Shown here: in pieces, positions 19,250-30,000 of the stretch
How the letters are laid out: each line of letters opens with the position of its first letter
How positions within the stretch are numbered: position 1 is the stretch's first letter
From: Bacteroidales bacterium
GTDB taxonomy: Bacteria; Bacteroidota; Bacteroidia; Bacteroidales; UBA3824
Direction: 5' to 3'
DNA: 64,000 nucleotides
NCBI GenBank assembly: GCA_016286055.1
Contig: JAEERW010000009.1
Coordinates: forward strand, 126,295-190,294
The notes under the pieces: model-generated
What the model was told of the DNA's origin: nothing
Seen by the model: only the letters and a program-made list of their open reading frames with translations
Database searches by the model: none
Position numbers and translations under genes: made by a program

Positions 19250-19465
19250 CTATTTATTATAATTACCTAATTTATTAAACTTCACCCACCAATTAAAAAA
19301 GGTGTCGTAAGTAACAAGGTTTTCACCAAACTCTTTTTCAAACGCCTCTTTTTCGGCTTCGGTGATGTTTACGCGCTTAATTTTGTAGCTCCAATCGTCG
19401 CGCACGGCGAGCGAGTAGCCGCCGAGCATAGGACTTTCTTCAAATATTTTAACGCGCTCTTTCAT
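19250..19465 (-). CDS. Small hypothetical protein
   Basis: 71 residues, charged, no signal or membrane segment. It has a helix-rich middle (NITEAEKEAFEKEFGENL) and an aromatic end (TFFNWWVKFNKLGNY). I do not recognise it. It lies convergent with lysS behind the shared terminator, and a tiny membrane-protein gene lies upstream on the same strand. Codon use looks like that of its neighbours, so it is probably real, but there is no functional clue. Confidence 0.5.
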   Translation of the reverse strand: MKERVKIFEESPMLGGYSLAVRDDWSYKIKRVNITEAEKEAFEKEFGENLVTYDTFFNWWVKFNKLGNYNK

Positions 19466-19534
19466 CTTTCCTTATAAATATTGTTCGTTTTTTGTGCAGC
19501 AACAAATGTGCCACAACGATTGTTTATTGTCAAT

Positions 19535-19684
19535 TTACCTTAACACAAAATGCAACACTACCCCAATCACAAGCAGAAACAGGGCAATGTACGACATAAT
19601 TACGCCTACACGGTGATTCATACGCCGTACAATAAGCGACGCAACCCATATCAATGCCGCAATGCAAGCGATAAGAAATACCAT
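19535..19684 (-). CDS. 49-residue two-helix membrane protein
   Basis: The minus strand from the ATG at 19684 to the TAA at 19535 encodes 49 residues. Two hydrophobic helices (MVFLIACIAALIWVASLIV and VIMSYIALFLLVIGVVLHFVL) are joined by a basic RRMNHR turn, the classic hairpin of a small inner-membrane protein with its loop in the cytoplasm. It occupies most of the gap between the 71-residue protein and the TonB-type receptor. The family is unknown. The clean amphipathic design and an open frame with no stop argue that it is real. Confidence 0.5.
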   Translation of the reverse strand: MVFLIACIAALIWVASLIVRRMNHRVGVIMSYIALFLLVIGVVLHFVLR

Positions 19685-19760
19685 ATTGTCAAAATGTGTG
19701 TTTATACGCCGCAAATGTAATGTACATTTTTATAAAACGCAAAAAAAACGAACACTTTTT

Positions 19761-22235
19761 TTAGAAATCCATGCCTCCGCCAAAGTCGTCGCCGCCGCCG
19801 TTGCCGCCGCCTTCGCCTTCGTCGGGGAGTTTTTCCTTAAAGTTGTTGATCTTGAAGTTTACGCCGATATTCCAAGAGGGTGCCTTGCGGTGACGCTCAG
19901 AATGTTCCCAGAATGTTTCGGTGTCGGTGGTAGACTTCATATTCTGAGTTTTGAAAATGTCGCGCACATTGAGCGATACCGAAATTCTCTTGTTCATAAA
20001 CGATTGACGTACCGACAATCCTGTGATAAATGTGCCTTTGTTTGACGAAATCAACGACTTATTGGCACCACGGTAACGCATATTCAACTGAATTTTGGTG
20101 TTTTTGGCAGGAACAAAAGTAAACTGCTGACGCAAACGCCACGATTTGCCATCGCGACTAAGGTCTTTGCCTTCGTAGTTGCCTCGTGTGAAATATTGTC
20201 GCATCTCCACATCTGTATTAGATGTAAACCACTTGCAGGGGTCGATGTTGAGTGTGAGACCCGCGCCAAAATCGTTGTTGGTGCAGAGGTTTTCGGGACG
20301 AGACATCAAGATATTGTTTTCGCCCAAACGGCTAACATTCTGCATCTGCCCATCGGTGTGACGGTAGAATGTTTCCACAGCAAAAAACCATTTGGGATAA
20401 GTTATTTGATAGTTTACCTCAAAAGCATCGCTGTAAACAGGTTTGATTTCGGGGTTGCCCATCGAACGCGAATATTCATCGCTATACGACGGATAAGGAT
20501 TCAGCATACCCACCCACGGACGACGTATGCGACGCGAATAGCCCACTTGCACCGAATTGTTTTCGCCAATAGCACGTGAAATATGCAAAGTTGGGAAAAA
20601 GTCGGGACGGTCGATAGGGTAATCCTTATCGGGAGTTTTCATTAGGCGGTGAGTTTGCTCGTAACGCAATCCGGCTTGAATACCAAAGCCAAGCCAATGA
20701 GTTGAGTATGTGGTATATACCGAAGTAATATAGCGTTCAAAATCTACCTTATTAGTAAATTCGTCGTTGAGTTGGTAATCGCCATTATTATCAAGGTCGC
20801 GCCATTGATAGTCGGTGTTTGAACTTGTAAAATCAAACTGCGCACCAGCCTCAAAACGGTTTTCATTGGGTAATGGAAGAGTGTAGTCGAGATTCAAGCG
20901 GCCACGTGTGTTGTCGCGGATATTGTCGGTGTGGTGACCTTTGTGGTCGACGTTGGCATCAGCCTTAGTTATATATTGGTCAAAATTGTCGTCGTTGTCG
21001 TTGTGGTTTCGAGATACAAAGCCGTTGAAATTGAGTTTGTGGCCCTGTCCTGCAAAATTGTGCTGATACGACATAGTGGCATTGTAATAATAAGAATCGC
21101 CCGAGTTATCGGTGATAGAATGTACATTTTCATCGTTGAAACGGTTGCTATTCACTTTGTTAATAGTCCAGTTTTCATAATCGTTGGCACCATCGGAATT
21201 AGAGTGAGAAAGTCCGCCTTCAACGCTAAACGATATAATATCATTATCAGTGGCATAAAAATCGAAACCAGTTTTGAGACCAGCATGCTGGAATTGGTTT
21301 TCGTGTTTGTTGGTACGGAAATTATAAATATCAATACTATCGTTGGTGTTAGCGTCAACGCTGTGAGTAATACGATTGTTGAGTCCTGTCATAGAGCCAC
21401 CACGGCTGTTGTAGTGTCCTCCCACAAAATAGTTGAATTTTTGGCGGCGAAGATTGAGCAGGAAATCGCCACCATAACGGTGCTCGCTACCTGCATTGAG
21501 GTTTACCACTCCGTTAACGCCCTGTACCACATTCTTTTTGGTTACAAGGTTGATAATACCGGTTTCGCCTTCAGGGTCGTATTTAGCTGATGGATTGGTG
21601 ATTATCTCAATATTTTCGATCATAGCAGCGGGAGTCTGTTTAAGTATCTCGCTTGCATCCAAAGCAGAAGGTTTACCATCGATAAGCACCTGAAAATTGC
21701 TATTACCACGGAGCGACACATTACCATCAATGTCAACCTCAACCGAAGGCACGTTTTCGAGAGCGTCGGCAGCACTACCACCGTCGGCGGCAATATCGGT
21801 AGAAATGTTGATTACCTTGCGGTCAATCTTATAGTCGATGTGATTTTTTTTGGCAGAAACCACCACCTCGTCGAGTTCGGTACGGCTTACAGAGATTTTC
21901 AAAACACCAAGATTCTTGCGTCCGCCATTGCCAGTAACAGTGATGTCGCGGATGGTGATAGCTTCGTAGCCTATAAAGTTAGCTTGCAAGTAGTAAGTAC
22001 CAGCCTTTGAAACCTCAATTTCAAAAGTACCGTCTGCCTTGGTAAGTCCGCCCGTTACAAGCGAAGCATCGTTTTGATTGTAGAGTGCCACCGAGGCGTA
22101 TTCTACAGGAGAATTGTTGTCAGCATCAACGAGTTTGCCAATAATAGTCGTCTTGCCGAGAGAAGTTGCCATTGACTCAGAATGAGTGAGCATAATGGTG
22201 CATAAAAGCAACAGCATAAACAAGATTTTTTTCAT
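19761..22235 (-). CDS. TonB-dependent-receptor-like outer-membrane protein (OMP_b-brl_3 type)
   Basis: 824 residues. A signal peptide is followed by a carboxypeptidase-regulatory-like beta domain (about 28-115, IIGKLVDADNNSPVEYASVALYN). Next is a plug domain (about 135-235, DALENVPSVEVDIDGNVSLRGNSNFQVLIDG) and then a large beta barrel. The layout is that of outer-membrane receptors lacking a SusD partner; none lies nearby, so the ligand is unknown. It ends in a Gly/Asp-rich tail (GGGNGGGDDFGGGMDF) that may reach the cell surface or interact with metal. Barrel strands such as YSRRIRRPWVGMLNPYPSYSDEYS identify the family. It is a single gene with a 235-base upstream region. Confidence 0.88.
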   Translation of the reverse strand: MKKILFMLLLLCTIMLTHSESMATSLGKTTIIGKLVDADNNSPVEYASVALYNQNDASLVTGGLTKADGTFEIEVSKAGTYYLQANFIGYEAITIRDITVTGNGGRKNLGVLKISVSRTELDEVVVSAKKNHIDYKIDRKVINISTDIAADGGSAADALENVPSVEVDIDGNVSLRGNSNFQVLIDGKPSALDASEILKQTPAAMIENIEIITNPSAKYDPEGETGIINLVTKKNVVQGVNGVVNLNAGSEHRYGGDFLLNLRRQKFNYFVGGHYNSRGGSMTGLNNRITHSVDANTNDSIDIYNFRTNKHENQFQHAGLKTGFDFYATDNDIISFSVEGGLSHSNSDGANDYENWTINKVNSNRFNDENVHSITDNSGDSYYYNATMSYQHNFAGQGHKLNFNGFVSRNHNDNDDNFDQYITKADANVDHKGHHTDNIRDNTRGRLNLDYTLPLPNENRFEAGAQFDFTSSNTDYQWRDLDNNGDYQLNDEFTNKVDFERYITSVYTTYSTHWLGFGIQAGLRYEQTHRLMKTPDKDYPIDRPDFFPTLHISRAIGENNSVQVGYSRRIRRPWVGMLNPYPSYSDEYSRSMGNPEIKPVYSDAFEVNYQITYPKWFFAVETFYRHTDGQMQNVSRLGENNILMSRPENLCTNNDFGAGLTLNIDPCKWFTSNTDVEMRQYFTRGNYEGKDLSRDGKSWRLRQQFTFVPAKNTKIQLNMRYRGANKSLISSNKGTFITGLSVRQSFMNKRISVSLNVRDIFKTQNMKSTTDTETFWEHSERHRKAPSWNIGVNFKINNFKEKLPDEGEGGGNGGGDDFGGGMDF

Positions 22236-22469
22236 GATAGAGTATAAAAAATGTGAATAATCAAATCTTTTCTTTCTTTAACCGAAATAATTGACTATTA
22301 CAAAGAAAGATGGTTTAATTACTCAATTGTTAAAATATCTAAACAAAACACTATTAAACGATTAAACATACTGAAAGACAAAATTATTAAAGTGAACTTA
22401 AAATTTTTGTTATCACAAAATAATTTAATAATATTGCAGTGAATTTAAAACCATAAATCAAATTGAATT

Positions 22470-23144
22470 ATGAAACGAATACTCACGTTAGCATTAACAT
22501 TAGGAGTCACCACAGCCGTAATAGCACAAGAAGACGCAACATCATTGCGCAAAACAGCCACAGAACAGGCTAAGACAGGCGAATATGCCGCCGCTGTTAC
22601 TAACTTTGCCAAAGCAATAAGTATCCAAGAGGCAGCAGGAGTAACAGATACCGCCCTATATTTCAACGCCGCCGTTAGCGCCTACAAAGGCAAGGATTAT
22701 AAGAATGGTGCCAAATATTTCGACAAGTGTATTCAACTTGGTTACGAAAAAGAAAAATGCTACAAGTTTGGTGGTGCATGTCTTCAAAATATTGAAGATT
22801 ACGCACAATTACAATCTACCATGACCAAAGCCATCGAGGAGTTTCCAGCAAACACCACATTCAAACAGATGCTAAGCACATCGTATGTGGGACAAGCAAA
22901 ACCAAAACTCGACGAGGCCAACACCATTATTAAAAACGCTGAGCCCCTCAAAAACAGCGATGTAGAAAAATACAATGCAGAAATTGCGAAAGCAAAACAA
23001 GTTTTTTCAGAAATTCTGCCCACAGTGGAACTGGCTTACAAAACAAACCCCGAAAACAAATCTGCTATTCAATTATTATCGGTGCTCTACGGCAACCTTG
23101 GCGAAACAGCCAAAGCCAACGAAATGAAAGCCAAACTCAAATAA
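22470..23144 (+). CDS. Secreted TPR-repeat protein
   Basis: 224 residues with a signal peptide (TTAVIAQ). About four TPR-like helical pairs follow, including QAKTGEYAAAVTNFAKAISI, ALYFNAAVSAYKGKDYKNGAKYF and SAIQLLSVLYGNLGETAKANEM. TPR proteins of this type are periplasmic scaffolds in many Bacteroidales; the partner here is unknown. The 235 bases upstream contain only a weak -7 match (TAATATTG near 22428). It is convergent with hemH, 3 bases apart. Confidence 0.75.
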   Translation: MKRILTLALTLGVTTAVIAQEDATSLRKTATEQAKTGEYAAAVTNFAKAISIQEAAGVTDTALYFNAAVSAYKGKDYKNGAKYFDKCIQLGYEKEKCYKFGGACLQNIEDYAQLQSTMTKAIEEFPANTTFKQMLSTSYVGQAKPKLDEANTIIKNAEPLKNSDVEKYNAEIAKAKQVFSEILPTVELAYKTNPENKSAIQLLSVLYGNLGETAKANEMKAKLK

Positions 23145-23147
23145 GCT

Positions 23148-24125
23148 TTAAAACTCACTCTTACACAGAATCTTAAAAAAGCCGTCAACCCACGAGTCAT
23201 CGTCGTTGAGGCATGGAACATAACAAAACTCCCCTCCGCCATTGCTCATAAACAATTGGCGGAGGTTTTTATTTATTTCCACCACTGTTTCAAGACAATC
23301 TACTGTAAACGAGGGAGCAACAACAGCTAATTTTTTAACGCCCTCGGAGGCAAGATTTTTAACAACTTCGTCGGAAAAGGGGCTCGACCAATTGTCGTGC
23401 ATACGGCTTTGAAACGATGTAACAGCCTTATGTTCAGGAATATTGAGGCTTTCACACAATAGTTTTGTAGTTTCATGACACTGTGTTACATACAAACAAT
23501 GAGCATCTGGCACTCCGTGATAACTGAACAGATATTTGTCGTAAACCACATCACCAAGAGAACGTTGAATCAACGCCGACAAACTGTCGATATAATAAGG
23601 TGAGGAATAAAACGGCGGCAGCACCGAAATACACGGAAACGAGGCTTTGCCACGGAAAAACGAATAAACCTCGTCGATAATATTCACAGTGGTGCTTTCT
23701 GCATAATGCGGAAACATCGGAACCACCATAAGTTGCGAGTAGCCAAGTGCAAGAATCTCTGCAAGAGTATCTTTGATAAGGTTTGTTCCGGCGGTCATAC
23801 CAACAAAAACATCGGCACGGGTGCTGAGTTTGCGCTGCACCTTGTCGGCAAAACGTCGAGTGATAGCCAAGAGCGGCATTTCGCCATTGTCCAAAGGAAG
23901 TTGGGCATAAAGAGCCGCCGATTTTGGTGCGCGTAATGGTGCTATAATACAGTTGACCAATATCTTACGTCCAAAAGGATTCATAGTCATTACGTGACGG
24001 TTGTCGAGCAACTGACGCAGATAACGACGCACATCGCCCACCTTGGCACTCTTAGGCGTGCCGTAGTTGGCAATCAATAGGGCAATGTCGGAATGGCGTT
24101 TACGGGTCTCTGATTTCTGTTGCAT
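23148..24125 (-). CDS. hemH: Ferrochelatase
   Basis: 325 residues. It inserts Fe2+ into protoporphyrin IX as the last step of heme synthesis. Signatures: LLIANYGTPKSAKVGDVRRYLRQLL at the start, FSYHGVPDAH holding the metal-transfer His, SFQSRMHDNWSSPF, and PSFTVDCLETVVEIN, where the family's conserved catalytic Glu lies in the E-T segment. It sits 6 bases downstream of the protoporphyrinogen oxidase gene on the same strand, so the last two heme steps are one operon. No earlier heme genes are in the window, which would also suit an organism that salvages porphyrins. Confidence 0.94.
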   Translation of the reverse strand: MQQKSETRKRHSDIALLIANYGTPKSAKVGDVRRYLRQLLDNRHVMTMNPFGRKILVNCIIAPLRAPKSAALYAQLPLDNGEMPLLAITRRFADKVQRKLSTRADVFVGMTAGTNLIKDTLAEILALGYSQLMVVPMFPHYAESTTVNIIDEVYSFFRGKASFPCISVLPPFYSSPYYIDSLSALIQRSLGDVVYDKYLFSYHGVPDAHCLYVTQCHETTKLLCESLNIPEHKAVTSFQSRMHDNWSSPFSDEVVKNLASEGVKKLAVVAPSFTVDCLETVVEINKNLRQLFMSNGGGEFCYVPCLNDDDSWVDGFFKILCKSEF

Positions 24126-24131
24126 AACACA

Positions 24132-25532
24132 CTATATTTTAGCCTTTTCGGCAAGTTGAACACCTTGCTTTATGCGGTCGGACATACCTATGCCGCCTAT
24201 CATATTGCCGCCGATGATTAATCCCGGAAACTGTTTTTCAATTTTTTCGATAGCGTTGATGCGCTGCTCGGTATCCGCCTGATACTGCGGAATAGCATTG
24301 TGATGGCGCATTATCTTAAACATTTCGGGTTCAAACTCTTTGATTTTATAAATTTGCGAAAGTTCCTCAGCCACAATCTTTTTGATTTCGGTATCAGAAA
24401 GGTCGAGATAATCCAAATGCCTCATTCCTCCCATAAACACAGCCAAAAGTGCGCCGTCTTTGGGTGCGCGGTTTTTAAAAAGGGTAGACATATATAGCAC
24501 GCCGAGAATCTTGCGGTTCTCTTTTTGCGGCACAAGGCAGCCGAAACCGTCGAGAGGTGTGCCCTGCCATTTTTCAAAACCCAAGGCGCACTCCACCACC
24601 GACGAATATTTCAATGCGGAAATCACCTTTTTATCCTCATCGTCTACAAAGGGAAACAAATCAGCAAAAGCGTATGCTCCAGCGGTATTTACAACGCGGC
24701 GGCATTTGATAGTGCTGCGTTCGCCTTTTTTTATAAAAGAAATTTCAAATCCACTTTCGGTTTTTGTCACCACAGCCCTTTGCGCCGAAAGGATAAACTT
24801 ATCCTCTCCTACCCTATTGTAGATACCGTAAGCAAGGTTTGAAAGACCGTCGTCGGCAGAAAATGTCTCGCGGGTAACTTTTTTTAAATCAGGATTTTGC
24901 TCCTTCTCTTTTTTCCTTACCTTGCCAATCTTCATCGAGCCTCCTATAAGGCTGCCATAATTTTGCTCAAGGTTGTAGAGTTTAGGAAAAGCATATTTGG
25001 TAACAAGCATACCCGGGTCGCCGGCATATACACCTGATATAAAAGGATTTATGGCATAATCAAGAAAACTCTGCCCCATACGCCTTACCACAAATTGGGC
25101 AAGAGTTTCGTTTGGGTTGGTGCCACGTTTTCTAAAAGGCTCGCCAAGTAATCGAAGTTTGTCTTTAAAAGTAAACAACTTGGTGGTGATACCCTTGCCC
25201 ACACCCATAGGCATAATATTTGGTTTTCCGCCCTTAATGATAAAGCGTTTTTTGGCGGCAGTGGAAGCCTTTTCGAGAGCATAATCAGCTGTAAGCGATT
25301 TTTCGCCGTGGAGCTGCTCAAAAAGTTTTACAGCCTCGAGCGAGCCGAGCACGCCAGTGTTAGGACCGGTTTCATATACAAAATCGCCGCATTTTTGGGT
25401 GTGCATCACGCCGCCCGGATAGTCGCGGTTGTCGACAACTAAAAAATTTTGATCATTTTGGTTAAGATAAAACGCTGTAGTTAAGCCCGTTATACCCGCA
25501 CCAATAATAACAGTATCAGTAGAATATTCCAT
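24132..25532 (-). CDS. Protoporphyrinogen oxidase (HemY/HemG type)
   Basis: About 466 residues. It oxidises protoporphyrinogen IX with FAD. The N-terminal Rossmann motif VIIGAGITGLTTAFYL binds FAD, followed by DNRDYPGGVMHT. The middle substrate part includes INPFISGVYAGDPGML, and the C-terminus has GLIIGGNMIGGIGMSDRIKQG. Its place next to hemH supports the call over other amine oxidases. The ATG at 25532 starts directly before MEYSTDTVIIGAG and was preferred to the one 8 codons earlier. Such oxygen-dependent enzymes also occur in anaerobic Bacteroidales. Confidence 0.9.
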   Translation of the reverse strand: MEYSTDTVIIGAGITGLTTAFYLNQNDQNFLVVDNRDYPGGVMHTQKCGDFVYETGPNTGVLGSLEAVKLFEQLHGEKSLTADYALEKASTAAKKRFIIKGGKPNIMPMGVGKGITTKLFTFKDKLRLLGEPFRKRGTNPNETLAQFVVRRMGQSFLDYAINPFISGVYAGDPGMLVTKYAFPKLYNLEQNYGSLIGGSMKIGKVRKKEKEQNPDLKKVTRETFSADDGLSNLAYGIYNRVGEDKFILSAQRAVVTKTESGFEISFIKKGERSTIKCRRVVNTAGAYAFADLFPFVDDEDKKVISALKYSSVVECALGFEKWQGTPLDGFGCLVPQKENRKILGVLYMSTLFKNRAPKDGALLAVFMGGMRHLDYLDLSDTEIKKIVAEELSQIYKIKEFEPEMFKIMRHHNAIPQYQADTEQRINAIEKIEKQFPGLIIGGNMIGGIGMSDRIKQGVQLAEKAKI

Positions 25533-25569
25533 TACGTCATTTATTTTGGTGCGCAAAGATAATAAAAAA

Positions 25570-25593
25570 AGGGACGCGGCGAGTCACGTCCCT
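25570..25593 (-). terminator. Rho-independent terminator after the OmpA-family gene
   Basis: On the minus strand AGGGACG and CGTCCCT pair around a 10-base loop and are followed by seven T residues. It ends the OmpA transcript and separates it from hemG. Confidence 0.85.
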
Positions 25594-25610
25594 ATATTAT
25601 AAAATCATTA

Positions 25611-27035
25611 TCATTCTGCCAATTCCAATATCATAAACTCAACCCTTCGGTTAATTTCGCGCTGCTGCGGTGTGGCGTTTTTGTTGAGGGGACGGCTTTC
25701 GCCATAGCCTACAGGCACTATGCGCTTGCGCTCCACGCCGTGACTTACAAGATAGTTTACCACAGTGTTAGCGCGGCGTTTTGATAGCTGAAGGTTGTAA
25801 GCATCAGAGCCCACATTGTCGGTATGAGCCGAAACCTCAAGTTTAGTAACGTCGGGATTCTCAATCATAAACACCACCACGGTATCCATAATGGTGTTGA
25901 CATCGCTCTTGAGGCGGTCGCTGTTGGTTTCAAACAGAATAGGTGCGCCAATAGGGTCGCCAACCTTTTTGCGGCGGAGCTGTTTCGACATATCAAGAGC
26001 GTTGTTGGCGTATGCGTAATCCTCGGGCATAATGTTGATGCCAAAGTCGTCGGCGCTACGGTCGACTTTTTCTTCCTCTACAGGAAGCTCAATGATGTCG
26101 ATTGCATCTGCAATATAAAGAGGTTCGATAAACACATCCACAAAATCGGGAGCTGCCACAGGTTTGATTTTTGGCACAAGGCGGTAGCGGATGCCCACTG
26201 TGGCAGATATGTTGGCGAGTTTTACACCGTCGCAGAGGGCAGATTGTGTAACGCCGACGTATGAGCGGGTATCTTCGTCAAAAAGTTTTTCCACTTTCTG
26301 ATTCTGAAGGTCTGAAAAACGGAATGCACCCGAAATGCCAATTGCAAGGTCTAACTTATCGTTGATGGCGTAGTATGCCTTTGCCTCACCGCCAAAGCCT
26401 ATCGAAACAGACTTAAAATCGGGTGTGCCGCTAAAACCAAAAAAATTGGTGAGTCCGTGCGCTGGCACGTCAGACACTGTCTGTTGATAATACGGGTATT
26501 CTGCCACAACGCCGATATTTCCCGAATTGTTTTTAAATTTTTTCGACGCAATGGTGCTTACAATCACATTTAAACCAGCTCCAAAGCTCCATTTGTCGTT
26601 AATCGGACGCTGATAATACACGCCGATAGGAATATCAAGAGCCGAAGCGGTGATTTTTTCCTCCACATCGGTGAATGCGGTGTGATAGTTACGCTCTTTG
26701 TGCTCAGAAAGTATCGAGGCGTCGGTGCCAGAGTGTTCGTCTTGATTGTAGTTCATTGTGGCTTTGGCAGCAAAGGTGTTGAAACCTGCGCCAATGCCTA
26801 TGCCCCAGTTTTGGTTAAAGAAATGACGGTAGCCTACTTGTGCGCCAAATCCAAATCCAGGTTTCTTGTCGGCATTGTCGGCCTTGAAGGCTACGGAGTG
26901 CAGTCCTCCGCCGAGGTCGAAAGTGAGGTAGTTGATACCTTTGGTTTTCGGAGTTTGTTCGTCTTGCAAATCTTGTGCGCTTAGCGGCAGGGCGCACACC
27001 ATTAATAATGCCGCTGATATAATGTGCTTAATCAT
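25611..27035 (-). CDS. OmpA-family outer-membrane porin-like protein
   Basis: 474 residues. A signal peptide (ALPLSAQ) is followed by an N-terminal beta barrel (residues about 30-290; opening LTFDLGGGLHSV and containing VGYRHFFNQNWGIGIGAGF). A linker of about 60 residues leads to a C-terminal OmpA peptidoglycan-binding domain: ILFETNSDRLKSDV, VSAHTDNVGSDAYNLQLSKRRANTV, VPVGYGESRPL and EINRRVEFMI. The Asp of HTDN and the Arg of LSKRRA bind diaminopimelate in known OmpA domains. It probably anchors the outer membrane to the wall. The BspA-like gene lies 17 bases upstream on the same strand, so the two may be cotranscribed. Confidence 0.93.
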   Translation of the reverse strand: MIKHIISAALLMVCALPLSAQDLQDEQTPKTKGINYLTFDLGGGLHSVAFKADNADKKPGFGFGAQVGYRHFFNQNWGIGIGAGFNTFAAKATMNYNQDEHSGTDASILSEHKERNYHTAFTDVEEKITASALDIPIGVYYQRPINDKWSFGAGLNVIVSTIASKKFKNNSGNIGVVAEYPYYQQTVSDVPAHGLTNFFGFSGTPDFKSVSIGFGGEAKAYYAINDKLDLAIGISGAFRFSDLQNQKVEKLFDEDTRSYVGVTQSALCDGVKLANISATVGIRYRLVPKIKPVAAPDFVDVFIEPLYIADAIDIIELPVEEEKVDRSADDFGINIMPEDYAYANNALDMSKQLRRKKVGDPIGAPILFETNSDRLKSDVNTIMDTVVVFMIENPDVTKLEVSAHTDNVGSDAYNLQLSKRRANTVVNYLVSHGVERKRIVPVGYGESRPLNKNATPQQREINRRVEFMILELAE

Positions 27036-27052
27036 AATAGTCTTATAGGTTT

Positions 27053-30000
27053 TTATTCAACAATAAGTTTAAATCCTGATTTTTCGCCGCCATTGATTAG
27101 CGAGCCAGAGTAAATACCCGAAGGAAGGGCGATTTGTGTGGTTTTGCTTACAGCCGTAAGTTGCTTAACAAGCGAACCGTTCGACGAGAATATCTTTATG
27201 GTATAGTCGCCGCCGTCGGTGTAGTTTTCGATTTCTATTGTAAGAGTTTCGCCTTTCTTGGCAGGATTGGGATATACCTTTACGCTCTGTTTCTGTGCCT
27301 TGGCTGTAACAAGTTTTACAGGGCACGACATAAACTCTTTGCCATCGGTGGTGGTGATTTTTACGGTGTACTTACCGCTGAGGGTAGCCTCGTAGTAATG
27401 ACCTAAAGTTGCGCCCGAAATTGCGTTACCATCCTTGTACCACTGGTAAGATGCAAAGTTGCCATCGTGATTGTCGGCAAGGAGCATATCGGTGTAGAGC
27501 TGCACGGCAGCCGGACGGGGAATGTTGGCGGTGATGGTGATGGTTGATTCAAATGGACGGTACATTTCAGGGTTGGCACTTACGAATAATACCTTGCCGG
27601 TGTAGACGCCACTCTCGATATTATCAGGAATGGTTATAACAATTGAGCCTTCGCCGTTTTTTTCTATTGTGCCGTTAACAGCAGGAATAACATCATTAGG
27701 GAATGAAAGTTTAAATTCTGACGCTTCGCCTCGGGTAATTTTAAAATCGATTGTAACAGTTTTTTCGCTACCGTTGCAATAGTTGTCGGCACTGGCGGGG
27801 AACGAAACCTCGCCGTTGAGTTCGGCTTCGATTGGTTCACGAAGGTCTTCCCACTGGGCAGTAAGGGTGATATTCTCGGCAGGCATTGCCTTGGGAACTT
27901 CATTGTCGCCATATTTCCATCCTTTAAATTCGTAGCCGACACGGGATGGTTCGGGAAGATTATCTATCGGGGCGTTTTCTTTAAGCAACATAGGGTCGAT
28001 GTTTATATCATCGAATTTTGTGTCAAAAGTGATGGAATAACCTGTTTCCCAATGCGCATAATACCATCGGTTGCCACGGCTACCTTTTTTGATGGTAATA
28101 TCTTTCTCAGTGGGGATGTCTGCTGAAAGTCCAGTGGCTGAAGTTCCGGTCCAACCGGCAAAAACGTAGCCTTCTTTTTCGGGGTTTACGAGAGTAACTT
28201 CGTCGTTTTCGGCAAACTCTTTCGGATTGGATTTTCCTTCGGGCAATTTGCCGCCATTAAGGTCGTAAAAGATTTTGTACCTCAGAGGATCTCCAATGGC
28301 TGCATAGGTAAAAAAGCCAGGATTGCCATCCTCATCTACGTGGGCATATTGTTGACTCCATATCGCCTGATCAACATTCTCCGTTTCACCTTCCTTATAC
28401 GGATATCTGTAACCATTGCCACCAATCAAACTAATACAATCCCTAAACATCCAATTATATGTTTCAGTTTCACTTTCACAACTAAACTTATCAGAAACAA
28501 AAATAGTATTCAGTTTAACTGCGGCACGTTCATTTGGGTCGCCGCCGCCAAGATCACCACCGAATAATCCAGCCAAATTGTCAATACTTTTAGTATCCCA
28601 AGTTCTCAAGTCAAGTACCTCAATGCTGGGACATCCACGAAATAATGTCTGCAGGCTAGTACGATCTGCTTTTAGAAAGTTAAAATCGCCATTTATTTTA
28701 ACATCCTTTAGAGAAGAACAGTTTTGGAATCCAAACGACAAACTAAATATATCAGAAAAAGGAGATCTGCCAAAAGACACTTCGCTCATATCAACTGTGG
28801 TGAGTGACGTACAATCTTTAAACATATAACCACAATCTCCTCCCAAGTGTATTCCACTTAGTTTTACGCTCTGTAGATTTGGAGATCCACAGAACATAGC
28901 GTTAGCATCAGCAAACACACCATCATCGCCTTTCCAACCGTCAAATTCTACGCTTTCTAACTTTTGGCATTGATAAAACATGCTTCTCATGTCATTAATC
29001 TTATTACCTCCAAAGTTAGTAATTTTTAAATTTTTGACACCACTTTCGCGGAACATTTCTTTAACAAAAAGAACGTTAGTAGCATTCCAATCTTTAAATT
29101 CAAGATCTACTCCTACGTCGGTAGAGAAAGCGTTCTGAAACATACCAGTCATCAACTGAACTTTACTAAAATTTAATTTGTTTAAAATTGGTTGAATCGC
29201 CTTCTGAGTAAGAGACCTGCAACCCAAAAACATCCGTGACATATCATTCACTTCACGAGTGTTTATTTCATCAAGTCCTTGTATTTCTGTCAGGTTAGTA
29301 AAGCCTTGAAACCATTGATAACAAGATTTTAATGGTTTGGTGTTATTCACATAGTTGATAAAATTATCTTCAAACACCACTTTTTTAGCATCATAACTCT
29401 TACTAGACCAGTAAGGCTCAAGATGTTCACAAAACGTAAAATGTCCTTCATCTTCATAAGAAGTATTAACTTCTTCATATTGCGAATTTAAATTACCAAC
29501 TGTGGCTGGGTCGTGTGTAAACTTTTTATCATCGTATTTAAAGTAAAAGGTTCCGGCGGCTTCATCGTAATAAGTGTAGGCTGTAGTGATGGAAAGATTA
29601 GCCGTAATGGATTTGATAGTGGTCTCTTTTAATATTTCTATACCGATGTATCCATAGCCAGCATCTACCTCATTGGCTTTATAATTTAGTTTTCCATCGT
29701 CAACAAAATGATATGTCCACATGTCAGGATGAATTTCATTTAATAAATCAACATCAAAAGCGTAAATACGATAATTACCATTTAGTGTACCTGAAATTTC
29801 AATCCCAATTTCATCCTCTGGATTATTTACAGGCATTTTTAGGATGACACCCGGACTGAATTTTAAACCTCCTGTTTCTGACGTTATTGTTTGACCATTT
29901 GCTTCCACTATCAACTTCACATTATCTGTATTGGACTCAACATAAATAGCATCGTCACTTTCACTACATGCCAAGGTTTGAGTTCGGGAATTTCCTGTAG

